Assembly: GCA_963778375.1 (NCBI GenBank)
Contig: CAVZTX010000016.1
Span: forward strand, 124,001-188,000
Length of the DNA: 64,000 nt
Source: CAVZTX01 sp963778375
GTDB taxonomy: Bacteria > Chloroflexota > Ktedonobacteria > Ktedonobacterales > Ktedonobacteraceae
Direction: 5' to 3'
The notes beneath the pieces were generated by a model, which saw only the letters and a program-made list of their open reading frames with translations, was not told where the DNA came from and did no database searches. Shown in pieces: positions 54,654 through 63,227 of this stretch; the stretch's first letter is position 1, and each line of letters opens with the position of its first letter. Both the position numbers and the translations under genes were made by a program.

Positions 54654-55976
54654 TTACGCATTTACAGGTTCGCTGGGCTGCAACGTTGCAGCCTTCAAAG
54701 CCTGATCCAGGTCCTCAATCAGATCATCGACGGTTTCGAGACCGATGGAGAGGCGGATGAAATCGGGCGTGACACCTGTTTCAAATTGCTCATCGGGCGT
54801 GAGCTGCGAGTGGGTTGTGCTGGCCGGGTGAATAATCAGTGATTTGGCATCACCAACGTTCGCCAGATGCGAGAACAGTTCAACGTGACGAATCAACTGC
54901 TTGCCTGCCTCTAAGCCACCTTTGATGCCGAATCCGAGAATAGCACCATAGCCGTGCGTGTGGTACTTCGCAGCCTGCTCGTGCTGTGGATGACTCGCAA
55001 GACCTGGATAGCTGACCCAACTGACGGAAGGATGGTTCTCTAAAAATTCGGCTACACGCAGGGCATTCTGACTGTGACGCTCCATACGCAGGGGCAATGT
55101 CTCCAGCCCTTGCAGGAAGAGCCAGGCATTCATCGGGGTGGTAGCAGCACCGAGATCACGCATGAGTTGCACTCGCGCTTTGATGATGTAAGCTAGAGGA
55201 CCAAGTGCTTCAACGTAGCGCAAGCCATGATATGAAGGATCTGGCTCAACGAGTCCAGGGAAGCGACCGCTCGTCCAGTCAAAGGTACCTCCATCGACGA
55301 TGACGCCACCAATAGCTGTGCCGTGCCCTCCGATGAACTTGGTGGCCGAGTGGACGACGATATCAGCACCGTGCTTGATTGGGTGCATGAGGTAAGGAGT
55401 GGGCAGCGTATTATCGACAATTAGCGGCACACCATGCTCATGAGCAATGTCGGCGACTGCACGAATATCAAGCGTATCCAGCCGTGGATTGCCTACGGTT
55501 TCGGCATAGAGCGCCTTTGTCCGCTCATTGATAGCTCCTCGGAAGTTTTCCGGATCGCGGCTATCTACAAAGCGAACGGTGATGCCAAGTTTGGGCAGCG
55601 TATAATGGAAGAGGTTGTAAGTTCCACCATACAGGCTGGCCGAGGTCACAATTTCATCGCCCGCCTGTGCGATATTGAGAATCGCCAATGTTTCGGCCGC
55701 CTGACCGGATGCCGTAGCAAGCGCTCCTACACCGCCTTCCAGAGCAGCTATGCGACGCTCAAAGGCATCCTGCGTAGGATTCATAATGCGCGTATAGATG
55801 TTGCCAAACTGTTTGAGCGCAAAGAGGTTCGCAGCATGTTCCGGGCTGTCAAAGACAAACGAGGTAGTCTGATAGATTGGAACTGCACGCGCGCCTGTTG
55901 CACTGTCTGCCGTCTCCTGGCCTGCATGCAATGAAAGCGTTTCAAAACCATACTGCCGATTACTGTTAAGTGCCAT
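54654..55976 (-). CDS. metY: O-acetylhomoserine aminocarboxypropyltransferase (sulfhydrylase)
   Basis: A 440-residue PLP enzyme of the Cys/Met metabolism family. It converts O-acetylhomoserine and sulfide to homocysteine. The PLP lysine is Lys213 in VVHSATKFIGGHGTAIGG. The N-terminal FETLSLHAGQETADSATGARAVPIYQTTSFVF is the MetY signature. The length is typical of MetY rather than of shorter MetB/MetZ. AAAGGAG lies about 11 nt before the ATG. The product of metX just upstream is its substrate, so the two form a direct-sulfhydrylation pathway under the SAM-I/T-box leader. Confidence 0.95.
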   Translation of the reverse strand: MALNSNRQYGFETLSLHAGQETADSATGARAVPIYQTTSFVFDSPEHAANLFALKQFGNIYTRIMNPTQDAFERRIAALEGGVGALATASGQAAETLAILNIAQAGDEIVTSASLYGGTYNLFHYTLPKLGITVRFVDSRDPENFRGAINERTKALYAETVGNPRLDTLDIRAVADIAHEHGVPLIVDNTLPTPYLMHPIKHGADIVVHSATKFIGGHGTAIGGVIVDGGTFDWTSGRFPGLVEPDPSYHGLRYVEALGPLAYIIKARVQLMRDLGAATTPMNAWLFLQGLETLPLRMERHSQNALRVAEFLENHPSVSWVSYPGLASHPQHEQAAKYHTHGYGAILGFGIKGGLEAGKQLIRHVELFSHLANVGDAKSLIIHPASTTHSQLTPDEQFETGVTPDFIRLSIGLETVDDLIEDLDQALKAATLQPSEPVNA

Positions 55977-56005
55977 TGTTGTTTCTGCTCCTTTTGGGTC
56001 ATTTG

Positions 56006-56031
56006 CCAGGGCGACCGCAAAGGTCGCCCCT
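56006..56031 (-). repeat. Inverted GTAGGG-type repeat between metX and metY
   Basis: On the minus strand the sequence reads GTAGGGGCGACCTTTGCGGT then CGCCC, a 7-bp stem with loop TTTGC. It belongs to the same family as the copies near 4953, 6989, 9503 and 11581, and lies in the gap metX-metY. Confidence 0.55.
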
Positions 56032-56063
56032 ACTATATACGATACGCAATACGATACACACCC

Positions 56064-57221
56064 CTACATCTTGAGTGCTTCAGTCATTTGTTGCCATTCT
56101 TTGAGGAAGGCGTCGTGACCGTGTGGTGAATCGAGTTCGACATAGGTTGCGTCGCCACCGATAGCACGCACCTGTTCCGCTAACCAGCGCACTCGTGCTG
56201 CTGGAAAGAGGAAGTCCGAACGAATACCGATGAACAGGGTGTGACTGCGTATGCGACGCAGCGCATCCTCTAGCGAAGGATAGCCCTCGCTGACGTCATA
56301 CAAATCCATTGCGCGACTAATGTAGAGATAGCTATTAGCGTCGAAACGCTTAACTAGGGATGCTCCCTGGTAATACAGATAGTTCTCCACATCGAAGCGC
56401 TTACCAAGATCGGGAAATCCACTGGGCGAAGGGATGGAGGCGCGATAAATCTGGTCCCTGGGTGCGGGTTGCCGGGCAAAGCGTAGTTCCATAGACTCTT
56501 CGCTCTGGTAAGTGATCATTGCCAACATTCGTGCAATAGCGAGTCCGGCGTCTGGTCCTTGTCCATGCACATAATCACCACCTTGCCAGCGTGGATCCGC
56601 TAAAATTGCCTGTCGCCCAACCCCACTAAATGCGATTGCTTGTGCGGTGAGAGCCGCCGTCGCTGCTACGACAATGGCCTTCTTTACCAGTTCAGGATAG
56701 CTGACAGCCCATTCCAGCGCCTGCTGTCCACCGATCGACCCCCCTGCAACCATTGCCAGTTGGCGTACTCCCAGGTGCTCAATCAGCATACGCTGCGCAC
56801 GCACCATATCGCGAATGGTAATTACAGGAAAGCGTATGCCGTAGGGTTTTCCTGTCTGCGGATCTACCGAAGAAGGGCCGCTGCTGCCATAGCACCCACC
56901 AAGGATATTCGAGCAGATCACGAAATAACGCGAGGTATCGAAGGGTCGCCCCGGCCCGATCAATGGATTCCACCATGCCACCTTTGCATCATCTGGACGT
57001 TCGGGATCATATGCATGCGAACTGCCCGTGAGGGCGTGCGTGATCAGAATGGCATTATCTCCCGAGGCATTGAGTGTGCCCCACGTCTCGTATGCCAATA
57101 TGACAGGACCAAATTGACCGCCGTACTGCAACGGCAGGGAGTCGAAGGTGTAGGTGGACAGCGGGTTGGCAGGGACAAAAAGTGTATTTGACACGGCAGT
57201 GTGCTTCATCTGTGTCACCAT
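56064..57221 (-). CDS. metX: Homoserine O-acetyltransferase
   Basis: A 385-residue alpha/beta-hydrolase-fold acyltransferase that acetylates homoserine using acetyl-CoA, the first committed step of methionine synthesis. The nucleophile elbow is VAGGSIGGQQALEW. The Asp is in FIGIRSDFLFP and the His in SPHGHDAFLKEW. Substrate specificity (acetyl versus succinyl) cannot be settled from sequence alone. ATG 57221 has AAGGAG 5 nt upstream; the 36 upstream codons of the frame run into the T-box terminator and should not be translated. Expression is set by the tandem SAM-I and T-box leader. Confidence 0.93.
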   Translation of the reverse strand: MVTQMKHTAVSNTLFVPANPLSTYTFDSLPLQYGGQFGPVILAYETWGTLNASGDNAILITHALTGSSHAYDPERPDDAKVAWWNPLIGPGRPFDTSRYFVICSNILGGCYGSSGPSSVDPQTGKPYGIRFPVITIRDMVRAQRMLIEHLGVRQLAMVAGGSIGGQQALEWAVSYPELVKKAIVVAATAALTAQAIAFSGVGRQAILADPRWQGGDYVHGQGPDAGLAIARMLAMITYQSEESMELRFARQPAPRDQIYRASIPSPSGFPDLGKRFDVENYLYYQGASLVKRFDANSYLYISRAMDLYDVSEGYPSLEDALRRIRSHTLFIGIRSDFLFPAARVRWLAEQVRAIGGDATYVELDSPHGHDAFLKEWQQMTEALKM

Positions 57222-57253
57222 TGTCACTCCTTCCTTCTTTTCAAAAAATGGGA

Positions 57254-57556
57254 ACAAAAAACCCTCTACCTGGCAGGGGCGAGGGTTGAATAGGTTTCGC
57301 GGTACCACCCTGATTTGTTGACGTCTCACGGCATCAACCTTGATGAGTGTTGTGAGCAGCGTATTATATCTCCTCTCAAAACACTCTGGCTTTTAACGAT
57401 GCCAACCGGCTCAGTCTACTGACCCGATAAGGGGGTTCAACCTGCAACTCCGAGGGGCATATTCAACGCAGGTGCGACGCTGGCATCTCATCATCACCAA
57501 CTCTCTGTAGCCGTCCATGACGCTTACTCGTCCTCATCAATGTCGTTATCATGATG
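57254..57556 (-). promoter_or_regulatory. T-box riboswitch (tRNA-responsive) upstream of metX
   Basis: The T-box sequence AGGGTGGTACCGCG lies on the minus strand at 57311-57298. Upstream are stem I features: GATGAGGACGAGTA (S-turn), AGAGAG and a GTTGG...CCAGC terminal stem. The terminator is ACCCTC...GAGGGT plus T run (57286-57254). The likely specifier is AUG (57460-57458), inside GAATATGCCCCTC before GGAGT, which fits Met-tRNA. UAU two nt earlier is a possible alternative. Uncharged tRNA binding would favour the antiterminator and turn metX on. The 5' limit of stem I is approximate. Confidence 0.9.
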
Positions 57557-57574
57557 TATGTATATGCGCGGGCA

Positions 57575-57600
57575 ATAAAAAACCCCTGCATCTCAGGGGT
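57575..57600 (-). terminator. SAM-I expression-platform terminator
   Basis: Minus strand: ACCCCTG AGATG CAGGGGT followed by a run of T, a compact hairpin right after the SAM-I aptamer and before the T-box. Confidence 0.9.
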
Positions 57601-57613
57601 TTCGCAACATTGC

Positions 57614-57728
57614 TCATTCCCCTCATCTTGCGGATACCCGCCGGAATTGGCACCCTTCCTGCGACGTTGCAGGCGGGTTGCCGGGCTTCATAGGGCCGTT
57701 TCCCTCCACCTCTCTTGATGAGAGCAAA
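57614..57728 (-). promoter_or_regulatory. SAM-I (S-box) riboswitch
   Basis: Minus strand carries the S-box core: CTCTCATCAAGAGAGGTGGA, GGGAAACGGCCCTATGAAGC, CCGGCAACC, then GGTGCCAATTCC and the closing GATGAGGG that pairs with CTCTCATC. These are the conserved P1-P4 and kink-turn elements. SAM binding should promote the terminator at 57575-57600. It is transcribed before the T-box, in front of metX. Confidence 0.95.
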
Positions 57729-57791
57729 TTCGCATCCTCAACGGATGCTTCCACGCATATGCAGTTGTGTATGTACTTCTAACTTTTAGTA

Positions 57792-57821
57792 AGTATACTT
57801 AAGAAATCCCTGGAATGTCAA
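57792..57821 (-). promoter_or_regulatory. Promoter of the metX operon leader
   Basis: Minus strand: TTGACA (57821-57816), an 18-nt spacer and TATACT (57797-57792). A transcript starting near 57785 would run first through the SAM-I aptamer and then the T-box. Confidence 0.8.
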
Positions 57822-57843
57822 GGGTTGCAGCAAGCCAACATAG

Positions 57844-58287
57844 TTACGGAAGAAGCTCACTCGTCGTCCACGTATCAATATAATTGACAAGGCGAGCGTG
57901 ATGGGGAGCGAGCAGATCTGCGATCTGCCTCAACTGTGAGTAGTTGGCAGGACGCACAGACACGAAAGTCCGTCCTCGGCTAGTCTCGCGCAGGTATACA
58001 TCATAGTCCATCGAGGTAAGGAAGTCGAAGGGCGATTGCCCCTGTGAGACCGCTTCCACAAAATCACGGCTCGGCAGAATGTAGATATCCCGTTCGTCAA
58101 AACCAGCAGCGCGCAATGCGAGCGCTGCTCGTCTCGCGTCTTGCAGATCGACAAACACACTATGGACATACTTACGAGGGAACGGAGATGCGGGAAGTGT
58201 CCGCTTCGCGGGTACCGGCAGTTGCTCAACAACTAACTGTTCACTGGTCAATGGCTCATACGTTTCAACGGTTGCTGTGTAATTCAT
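57844..58287 (-). CDS. Hypothetical protein with a stress-protein-like fold
   Basis: A 147-residue protein starting at MNYTATVETYEP. The N-terminal 30 residues are Pro/Glu-rich. The remaining region (VHSVFVDLQDARRAALALRAAGFDERDIYIL...FDFLTSMDYDVYLRETSRGRTFVSVRP) resembles the small alpha/beta domains seen in general stress protein 17M-like or YflT-like proteins. That similarity is weak. AGAGG lies about 10 nt before ATG 58287. The upstream extension in frame has no supporting start. It stands alone, upstream of the metX promoter. Confidence 0.6.
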   Translation of the reverse strand: MNYTATVETYEPLTSEQLVVEQLPVPAKRTLPASPFPRKYVHSVFVDLQDARRAALALRAAGFDERDIYILPSRDFVEAVSQGQSPFDFLTSMDYDVYLRETSRGRTFVSVRPANYSQLRQIADLLAPHHARLVNYIDTWTTSELLP

Positions 58288-58879
58288 GATTTGTAACCTC
58301 TTATTGGCGTCCTTCTGTTTTCTTTGGTTTTCACTAGCAGAGAGTCTTCTCTCTTGACACTCATAAGGGTAGCATCGGTTCATGAAATCTGTATTGGATA
58401 TATATTTGATTCTTCCAATGTTCATTGGAACTAGTCAGAACTACTCGTCGCACGCAGCAGCTCGCTTCCTCATACAGTGACGGGCTGTTTAAGCATTTCA
58501 TGTAAGTCATGAATGTTACGACGATCATACTGCAAGACTGTTTTTCCGACCGTACAAACCAGGATTGGGGATTGTGCGCCTCATCTTTATACATCATGTA
58601 TTCTGATGTTCGTGGCGGGGTTTTGAGCTCCTAAGGCTGTTCTTTTGTTCCCTTTTCTTCTGTCATCGTGACCTTCGTTTAATTTATACTATTGTTTTGC
58701 TTTTTCGATTATAGGTTAGATTTCTCAAGTCCTCAAACATAAGGTAAACAGGTAGAGAGATTACAACTCCATTCCTCAGAAAAACTTCTCAATCTTAACC
58801 AACACTCAACTGTTTCACTCGCCGTCAGGCCTTAAACTAGCAGGCAGTAGGAGTTACGTAATAGCAGGAGGCAACAATT
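58288..58879. other. Divergent intergenic region with no recognised gene
   Basis: About 590 nt of AT-rich sequence between the stress-like gene and the divergent protease. It holds scattered palindromes, for example CATTTCATG...CATGAATG near 58495-58520, and the leftward and rightward promoters, which I could not pin down. A 78-residue minus-strand frame at 58361-58597 looks spurious. Confidence 0.3.
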
Positions 58880-61558
58880 ATGGAGTCCAGAGTGAAGCGT
58901 GGATGGCGGCTGTTCCGGACGCTGCCCCTCTTGGCACAGATGCTGGTGTTAATAATCCTGATCGGAACATCGGTCCTCTCACTAGAGCTGACAGCCCACG
59001 CGGTATCACCAACCCCGGCCGGCAAGACAAACAAACAAAGTATGCCGTTCCGTGATGGCTATGTACTGGTGAGATTCGACAACGGAGTATCTAATCAGAT
59101 GCCATCTAAAGTAGAAATGGCGGCACAGGCTCAAGAGGTTCGCACACTAGGAGTGGGTGTCCACCTGCTCAGAGTACCCAGCGGGCACGTCCTTGACACC
59201 GTTCGACTCCTCAACTCCTCTCCCGGCGTGCGATACGCTGAACCCGACTACCTGGAACAGGAGGCAGCAACTCCCAACGATCCTTCCTTCCCAAAACAAT
59301 GGGCCTACCAGAATACTGGTCAAACAGTAAATGGCACAGCGGGCACTCCGGGCGATGACGAGCATGCTGTACCCGCCTGGAACGTATCGACGGGAAGCCG
59401 TTCCATCGTCATCGGAGAAGTAGATACCGGCGTAGATTACTCCCACCCGGACCTCGCTGCCAACATCTGGACGAATCCGGGGGGAATCGGCGGTTGCGCA
59501 GCCGGAACCCACGGCTACAATGTGATTGCCGCAAGCTGCGACCCAATGGACGACGACACGGTTTATGGTGGTCATGGAACTCACGTCGCCGGCATTATGG
59601 GGGCTGTTGGCAACAACAGCGTTGGAGTCACCGGAGTGAATTGGACCACCACCATCCTACCCGTCAAGTGGGTCAGCGCGTCGGGGAGTGGTGCCACCAG
59701 CGACCTCATCACGGGCCTCGACTGGCTGCTCAAGGCGAAACAGGCCGGGGTCAACATCAGGGTTGTGAACGACTCAGATGTGTTCGTAGGCACGGCATAC
59801 TCACAGGCGCTCTCAGACGAGATTGCCCTGCTGGGACAAAATAACATCCTCTTTGTAACAGCAGCCGGAAACACTGGTGACAACAATGACAATCCAGCCG
59901 TGCGTCGTTATCCGTGCGGTTACGACCTATCGAATGAAATCTGTGTAGCCGCCAGCGACCAAAACGATAATCTACCAAGCTGGGCGAACTATGGACCAAC
60001 CACTGTTGACCTTGCTGCTCCCGGCAATAACATCTACTCTACCCTCCGCAACAACAGCTACGGCTTCATCAACGGTAGCTCTATGGCCTCACCACAGGTA
60101 GCAGGGACGGCTGCCCTTATCTTAACCCAACAAGATATGTCTCCAGGTCAGCTTAAAGCCGATATTCTTGAAAACGTCGACCAGATTCCCAGTCTCAGTG
60201 GACTCGTGCGCACAGGTGGCCGATTAGATGTCTGTAAGGCGCTTCCTGGATGCAGTTCAACGACCACCGGTACCTTCGGCCTTACCAGCATCGGGTCAAA
60301 CTCAGGAAAGTTACCCGCAAATCGAAAGCAAGTCAATCACTACCAGCTATCTACCGCTGTCAATGTGTCGAAGCTCACCATGTACCTCGCCCCAACCGGT
60401 ACAAAGGGCAAACAGGTGTTGGAGGGTGTCATCTACTCCGATCAGGGTGGGTCACCCAGTGCACTACTAGGTGTCACCAACCAGCTCACCTTCTCTTCCA
60501 CAAACAAAGCCAACTGGTACGACCTGACCTTTTCAAGCCCTGTTGCCCTCTCTGCGGGAACCTACTGGATAGGCGTAATTAGCGGTAGTACCAGCAATAT
60601 TACCGGTTTTCGCTGGAAAAGCGTGTCCAATGCGCGAGCCTACAACACGAACACCTACACCAGCGGACCGAGTAACCCCTTTGGAACTGCCACCATAGAC
60701 TCCGAGCAGATGTCGATTTACGCCACATACACGACGCAATCCTCGCCCCCACCTCCGGCAGCACCATTCAGCATAACTCCGCCCTCCGCGAGTAACGTCC
60801 AGAGTCAGCCTGCTCATCCCAGCCCGGAGCCACAGCAGGGTCAGGCATTGGCAGCAACCACCGGCGATTGGGATTATAGTCCGACCAGCTATGCTTACCA
60901 GTGGTTACGTTGTAGCAATACAGGCGTCAGTTGCACCAACATTGCTGGAGCAAATAGCTCAAGCTATACACCAGACAGCGCTGATATAGGGTCAACTCTT
61001 CAGGTCGCAGTAACCGCGACGAACAGCAACGGTTCAACAACCGCAGCCTCAGAGCCTACGATGATTGTTCAGGCAGCTTCTCCATCGACGAATACCTTTG
61101 GCAAGACAACGATAGGAGGTTCCACCGATCAGGCTGATGCCAATTATATGCGCGCCGACACCTTCAACCTTGGACAAGCGGCGTTGGTGTCAAAGCTGAC
61201 CATCTATCTCCAACGCGTAAACAGTGGACAACAGGTGCTGAAGGGCATTATCTACTCCGATCAAAGTGGATCACCCGGCACTCTGATCGCTGTATCGAAT
61301 CAGATTACCTTCGGTACCTCGGCGGCATCCGGTTGGTATGATCTGCCGTTTGCTTCACCTGTATCCCTCTCAGCCGGAACGTACTGGATCGGACTCATCG
61401 ATGGCACGAATACCGATGTATTCGGATTAAGCTACGACGAAAGCACTGCTAACAGTGGCGCTGTCGCCCCGGCAACCTACTCCAGCGGACCACCCAATTC
61501 CTTCTCAGCTTCTCGCCTTGACTATGAGCAGATATCCATCTACGCAACCTACCAGTAG
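58880..61558 (+). CDS. Secreted subtilisin-like serine protease with duplicated C-terminal domains
   Basis: An 892-residue exported S8 protease. A signal peptide (LAQMLVLIILIGTSVLSLELTAHA) is followed by an I9-like propeptide (about 55-125). The catalytic triad is Asp in GEVDTGVDYSHPDL, His in GGHGTHVAGIMG and Ser in NGSSMASPQVAG, with the oxyanion Asn in TAAGNTGDNN. Beyond residue 460, two similar beta-sandwich modules (TFGLTSIGS... and TFGKTTIGG...), each ending in an xxISIYATY strand, flank an Ig-like segment (residues about 660-730). AGGAGG lies upstream of the ATG. It probably degrades extracellular protein. Confidence 0.92.
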   Translation: MESRVKRGWRLFRTLPLLAQMLVLIILIGTSVLSLELTAHAVSPTPAGKTNKQSMPFRDGYVLVRFDNGVSNQMPSKVEMAAQAQEVRTLGVGVHLLRVPSGHVLDTVRLLNSSPGVRYAEPDYLEQEAATPNDPSFPKQWAYQNTGQTVNGTAGTPGDDEHAVPAWNVSTGSRSIVIGEVDTGVDYSHPDLAANIWTNPGGIGGCAAGTHGYNVIAASCDPMDDDTVYGGHGTHVAGIMGAVGNNSVGVTGVNWTTTILPVKWVSASGSGATSDLITGLDWLLKAKQAGVNIRVVNDSDVFVGTAYSQALSDEIALLGQNNILFVTAAGNTGDNNDNPAVRRYPCGYDLSNEICVAASDQNDNLPSWANYGPTTVDLAAPGNNIYSTLRNNSYGFINGSSMASPQVAGTAALILTQQDMSPGQLKADILENVDQIPSLSGLVRTGGRLDVCKALPGCSSTTTGTFGLTSIGSNSGKLPANRKQVNHYQLSTAVNVSKLTMYLAPTGTKGKQVLEGVIYSDQGGSPSALLGVTNQLTFSSTNKANWYDLTFSSPVALSAGTYWIGVISGSTSNITGFRWKSVSNARAYNTNTYTSGPSNPFGTATIDSEQMSIYATYTTQSSPPPPAAPFSITPPSASNVQSQPAHPSPEPQQGQALAATTGDWDYSPTSYAYQWLRCSNTGVSCTNIAGANSSSYTPDSADIGSTLQVAVTATNSNGSTTAASEPTMIVQAASPSTNTFGKTTIGGSTDQADANYMRADTFNLGQAALVSKLTIYLQRVNSGQQVLKGIIYSDQSGSPGTLIAVSNQITFGTSAASGWYDLPFASPVSLSAGTYWIGLIDGTNTDVFGLSYDESTANSGAVAPATYSSGPPNSFSASRLDYEQISIYATYQ

Positions 61559-61575
61559 CTTAAATGAAAGTGACT

Positions 61576-61616
61576 GGATTCCCTGGATGAGGCTTGTTTG
61601 CTCATCCAGGGAATCC
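61576..61616 (+). terminator. Strong hairpin after the protease gene
   Basis: GGATTCCCTGGATGAG (61576-61591) pairs exactly with CTCATCCAGGGAATCC (61601-61616). The loop is 9 nt. It is a likely terminator despite the lack of a long T tract. Confidence 0.7.
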
Positions 61617-61678
61617 ATACATGCTCTTGCGTACACTGAGACGTGTAACCTCTTGCCAGTTCCCCTCATAATCTGCAT

Positions 61679-62089
61679 ATGCAGACATTTCTTCCATATG
61701 CATCATTTGAGCAGACGGCAACCACCCTGGATTGGAAACGCTTGGGAAAACAGCGCCTCGAGGGCATGCAGATTATTCGGATTATCACAACTCCTGACTA
61801 CGTCGGAGCATGGGCACATCACCCGGCGGTGAAGATGTGGAGGGACTACGAAAACGCGCTAAAGCTGTATGTGAACACGATGATTACTGAATGGAAGCGC
61901 CGGGGTTACCTGAATACAATGCTCTACTACGATCTGGCAGGAGCTGAAATTACATATCCCGAGTGGTTTGGTGATCCCCGCTTCCACGACTCACATAAGT
62001 CGAACTTACTGCGGAAGTATCCTGAGTACTACAGTCAATTTCACTGGAATGTTCCAGATGATCTCGCTTATTTCTGGCCTGTAAAGTAA
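61679..62089 (+). CDS. MSMEG_6728-like family protein
   Basis: A 136-residue protein matching the MSMEG_6728-type family. Characteristic segments are MQTFLPYASFEQTATTLDW, KRLGKQRLEGMQIIRII, HPAVKMWRDYENALKLYVN and WFGDPRFHDSHKSNLLRKYPEYYS. The family is related to pyrimidine-dimer DNA glycosylases, but a repair activity has not been shown as far as I know. No clear Shine-Dalgarno precedes the ATG. It is monocistronic by its surroundings. Confidence 0.8.
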   Translation: MQTFLPYASFEQTATTLDWKRLGKQRLEGMQIIRIITTPDYVGAWAHHPAVKMWRDYENALKLYVNTMITEWKRRGYLNTMLYYDLAGAEITYPEWFGDPRFHDSHKSNLLRKYPEYYSQFHWNVPDDLAYFWPVK

Positions 62090-62172
62090 TCTTCTTTCAG
62101 AAGCCTCAAGATGCAGCTACCATCCACATGTTGATAGCTGCGTGATAGCCTGATGCTATTCTTTTGTCCTCC

Positions 62173-62243
62173 CTGTTCGGGTACTCTTCTCACATCAGAA
62201 AGAAATGCTGAACTTTTCTGACACAAGAGATGTTCCCGAACAG
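62173..62243 (+). promoter_or_regulatory. Nested-hairpin leader before the 62260 gene
   Basis: CTGTTCGGG (62173-62181) pairs with CCCGAACAG (62235-62243). Inside it, TCTT with AAGA and TCAGAAA (62195-62201) with TTTCTGA (62214-62220) form a second stem. The outer stem ends just before the Shine-Dalgarno AGGAGG, so it could control translation. It matches no riboswitch I know. Confidence 0.5.
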
Positions 62244-62259
62244 ATAGGAGGAAAAACAC

Positions 62260-62766
62260 ATGGCGACAAACAACAATATGGAAGAAACCTGGGGAGTTGC
62301 TGCCACCCATGCAGAGCATCAGATGCATGACCACATTAGCTACAGTGTAGAAGGGCAAATCCGTACAGGCACCATCATCTGGATTTGTGCCCCTGCAGAC
62401 CAAGCCAATAAGCTACGCTCAGTGCGCTATATTGTCCAACCCGATGAGAGTGCAAAGAGTCCCGACCTAATATGGCCTGGCAATATTCTGATCGATGCAG
62501 GACACAATAAACAGGTGCATGCTAGTAGCAATACAGCATTTGCTGGATTGGAGCAAACGCTAATCGAGATGCTGACCTCATTATCCATCCCCGTCATTCT
62601 GAAAATGGAAATCGACGATGCCGGTCAGCCTTTCTACGTCTGGCAAATTGGCCAGTCCACGCCAACGCAACCATTTGGCTTGTATGTTGGCACCAATAGG
62701 CAGTTGATAGACGCGCTGAAGCTTGCTCTGGAGAAACTTATTCAGCATGCGAGTCGCCAGCAGTAA
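62260..62766 (+). CDS. Hypothetical protein
   Basis: A 168-residue soluble protein with no signal peptide and no membrane helix. AGGAGG precedes the ATG. Recognisable only as an alpha/beta domain of ordinary composition (HISYSVEGQIRTGTIIWICAP near the start, TAFAGLEQTLIEMLTSLSIPVILKMEIDDAGQPFYVW in the middle). I do not recognise a family. It is flanked by a structured leader and a terminator, so it is a regulated single-gene unit. Confidence 0.65.
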   Translation: MATNNNMEETWGVAATHAEHQMHDHISYSVEGQIRTGTIIWICAPADQANKLRSVRYIVQPDESAKSPDLIWPGNILIDAGHNKQVHASSNTAFAGLEQTLIEMLTSLSIPVILKMEIDDAGQPFYVWQIGQSTPTQPFGLYVGTNRQLIDALKLALEKLIQHASRQQ

Positions 62767-62785
62767 ATCATGGACGTTATGTAAA

Positions 62786-62825
62786 CAAAAATGCCCGCCT
62801 CACTATTTCTAAGGCGAGCATTTTC
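62786..62825 (+). terminator. Terminator after the hypothetical gene
   Basis: AAAATGCCCGCCT...AGGCGAGCATTTT forms an imperfect hairpin with A/T flanks, between the plus-strand gene and the convergent PLDc_N-like gene. Confidence 0.7.
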
Positions 62826-62826
62826 A

Positions 62827-63093
62827 TTAGTAATATCTCTGCTGCTGGTACTGAGGAAATCCATAGCTGGATCGACCAAACATCACACGCTGGCGACGCT
62901 GGCCAAAGACCAGGTACAAGAAATTACCGAGGAATGGTAGCAGCCAGATGAGCACTAACCATAGTATAGTGCCAGCAGGTGAGTGATCATCTTCAAAAAC
63001 CATCACGGTCGTTATAATATGTCCCAGTATCGGGACAAAGACGCACACCAGGAACAGTAACGAATTGGCGATACAGCCACGATTTCCCGACAT
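62827..63093 (-). CDS. Small PLDc_N-like membrane protein
   Basis: An 88-residue protein with two membrane helices (about residues 8-30 and 40-62). The WLVLIWLLPFLGNFLYLVFGQRR end of the second helix is typical of the phospholipase D N-terminal (PLDc_N) module found alone or before cardiolipin synthase domains. A Gln/Tyr-rich FPQYQQQRYY tail follows. Function is unknown. It converges on the unknown gene at 62260. Confidence 0.7.
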   Translation of the reverse strand: MSGNRGCIANSLLFLVCVFVPILGHIITTVMVFEDDHSPAGTILWLVLIWLLPFLGNFLYLVFGQRRQRVMFGRSSYGFPQYQQQRYY

Positions 63094-63227
63094 CGTAAAG
63101 TCGCTCCTCTAGCTATGATACTGACCTCAAGCGCTGTAGGAGACGATAATCATCCTACAACACTGAGAACCAGAACATTATCGATTTTCTATCAGGATAT
63201 ACGAAGCGGACAGGGTGTATGTTGCAA

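Noticed and set aside
58361..58597. 78-residue minus-strand frame
   Set aside because: It overlaps the upstream region of the stress-like gene, has no Shine-Dalgarno, and has no recognisable domain.
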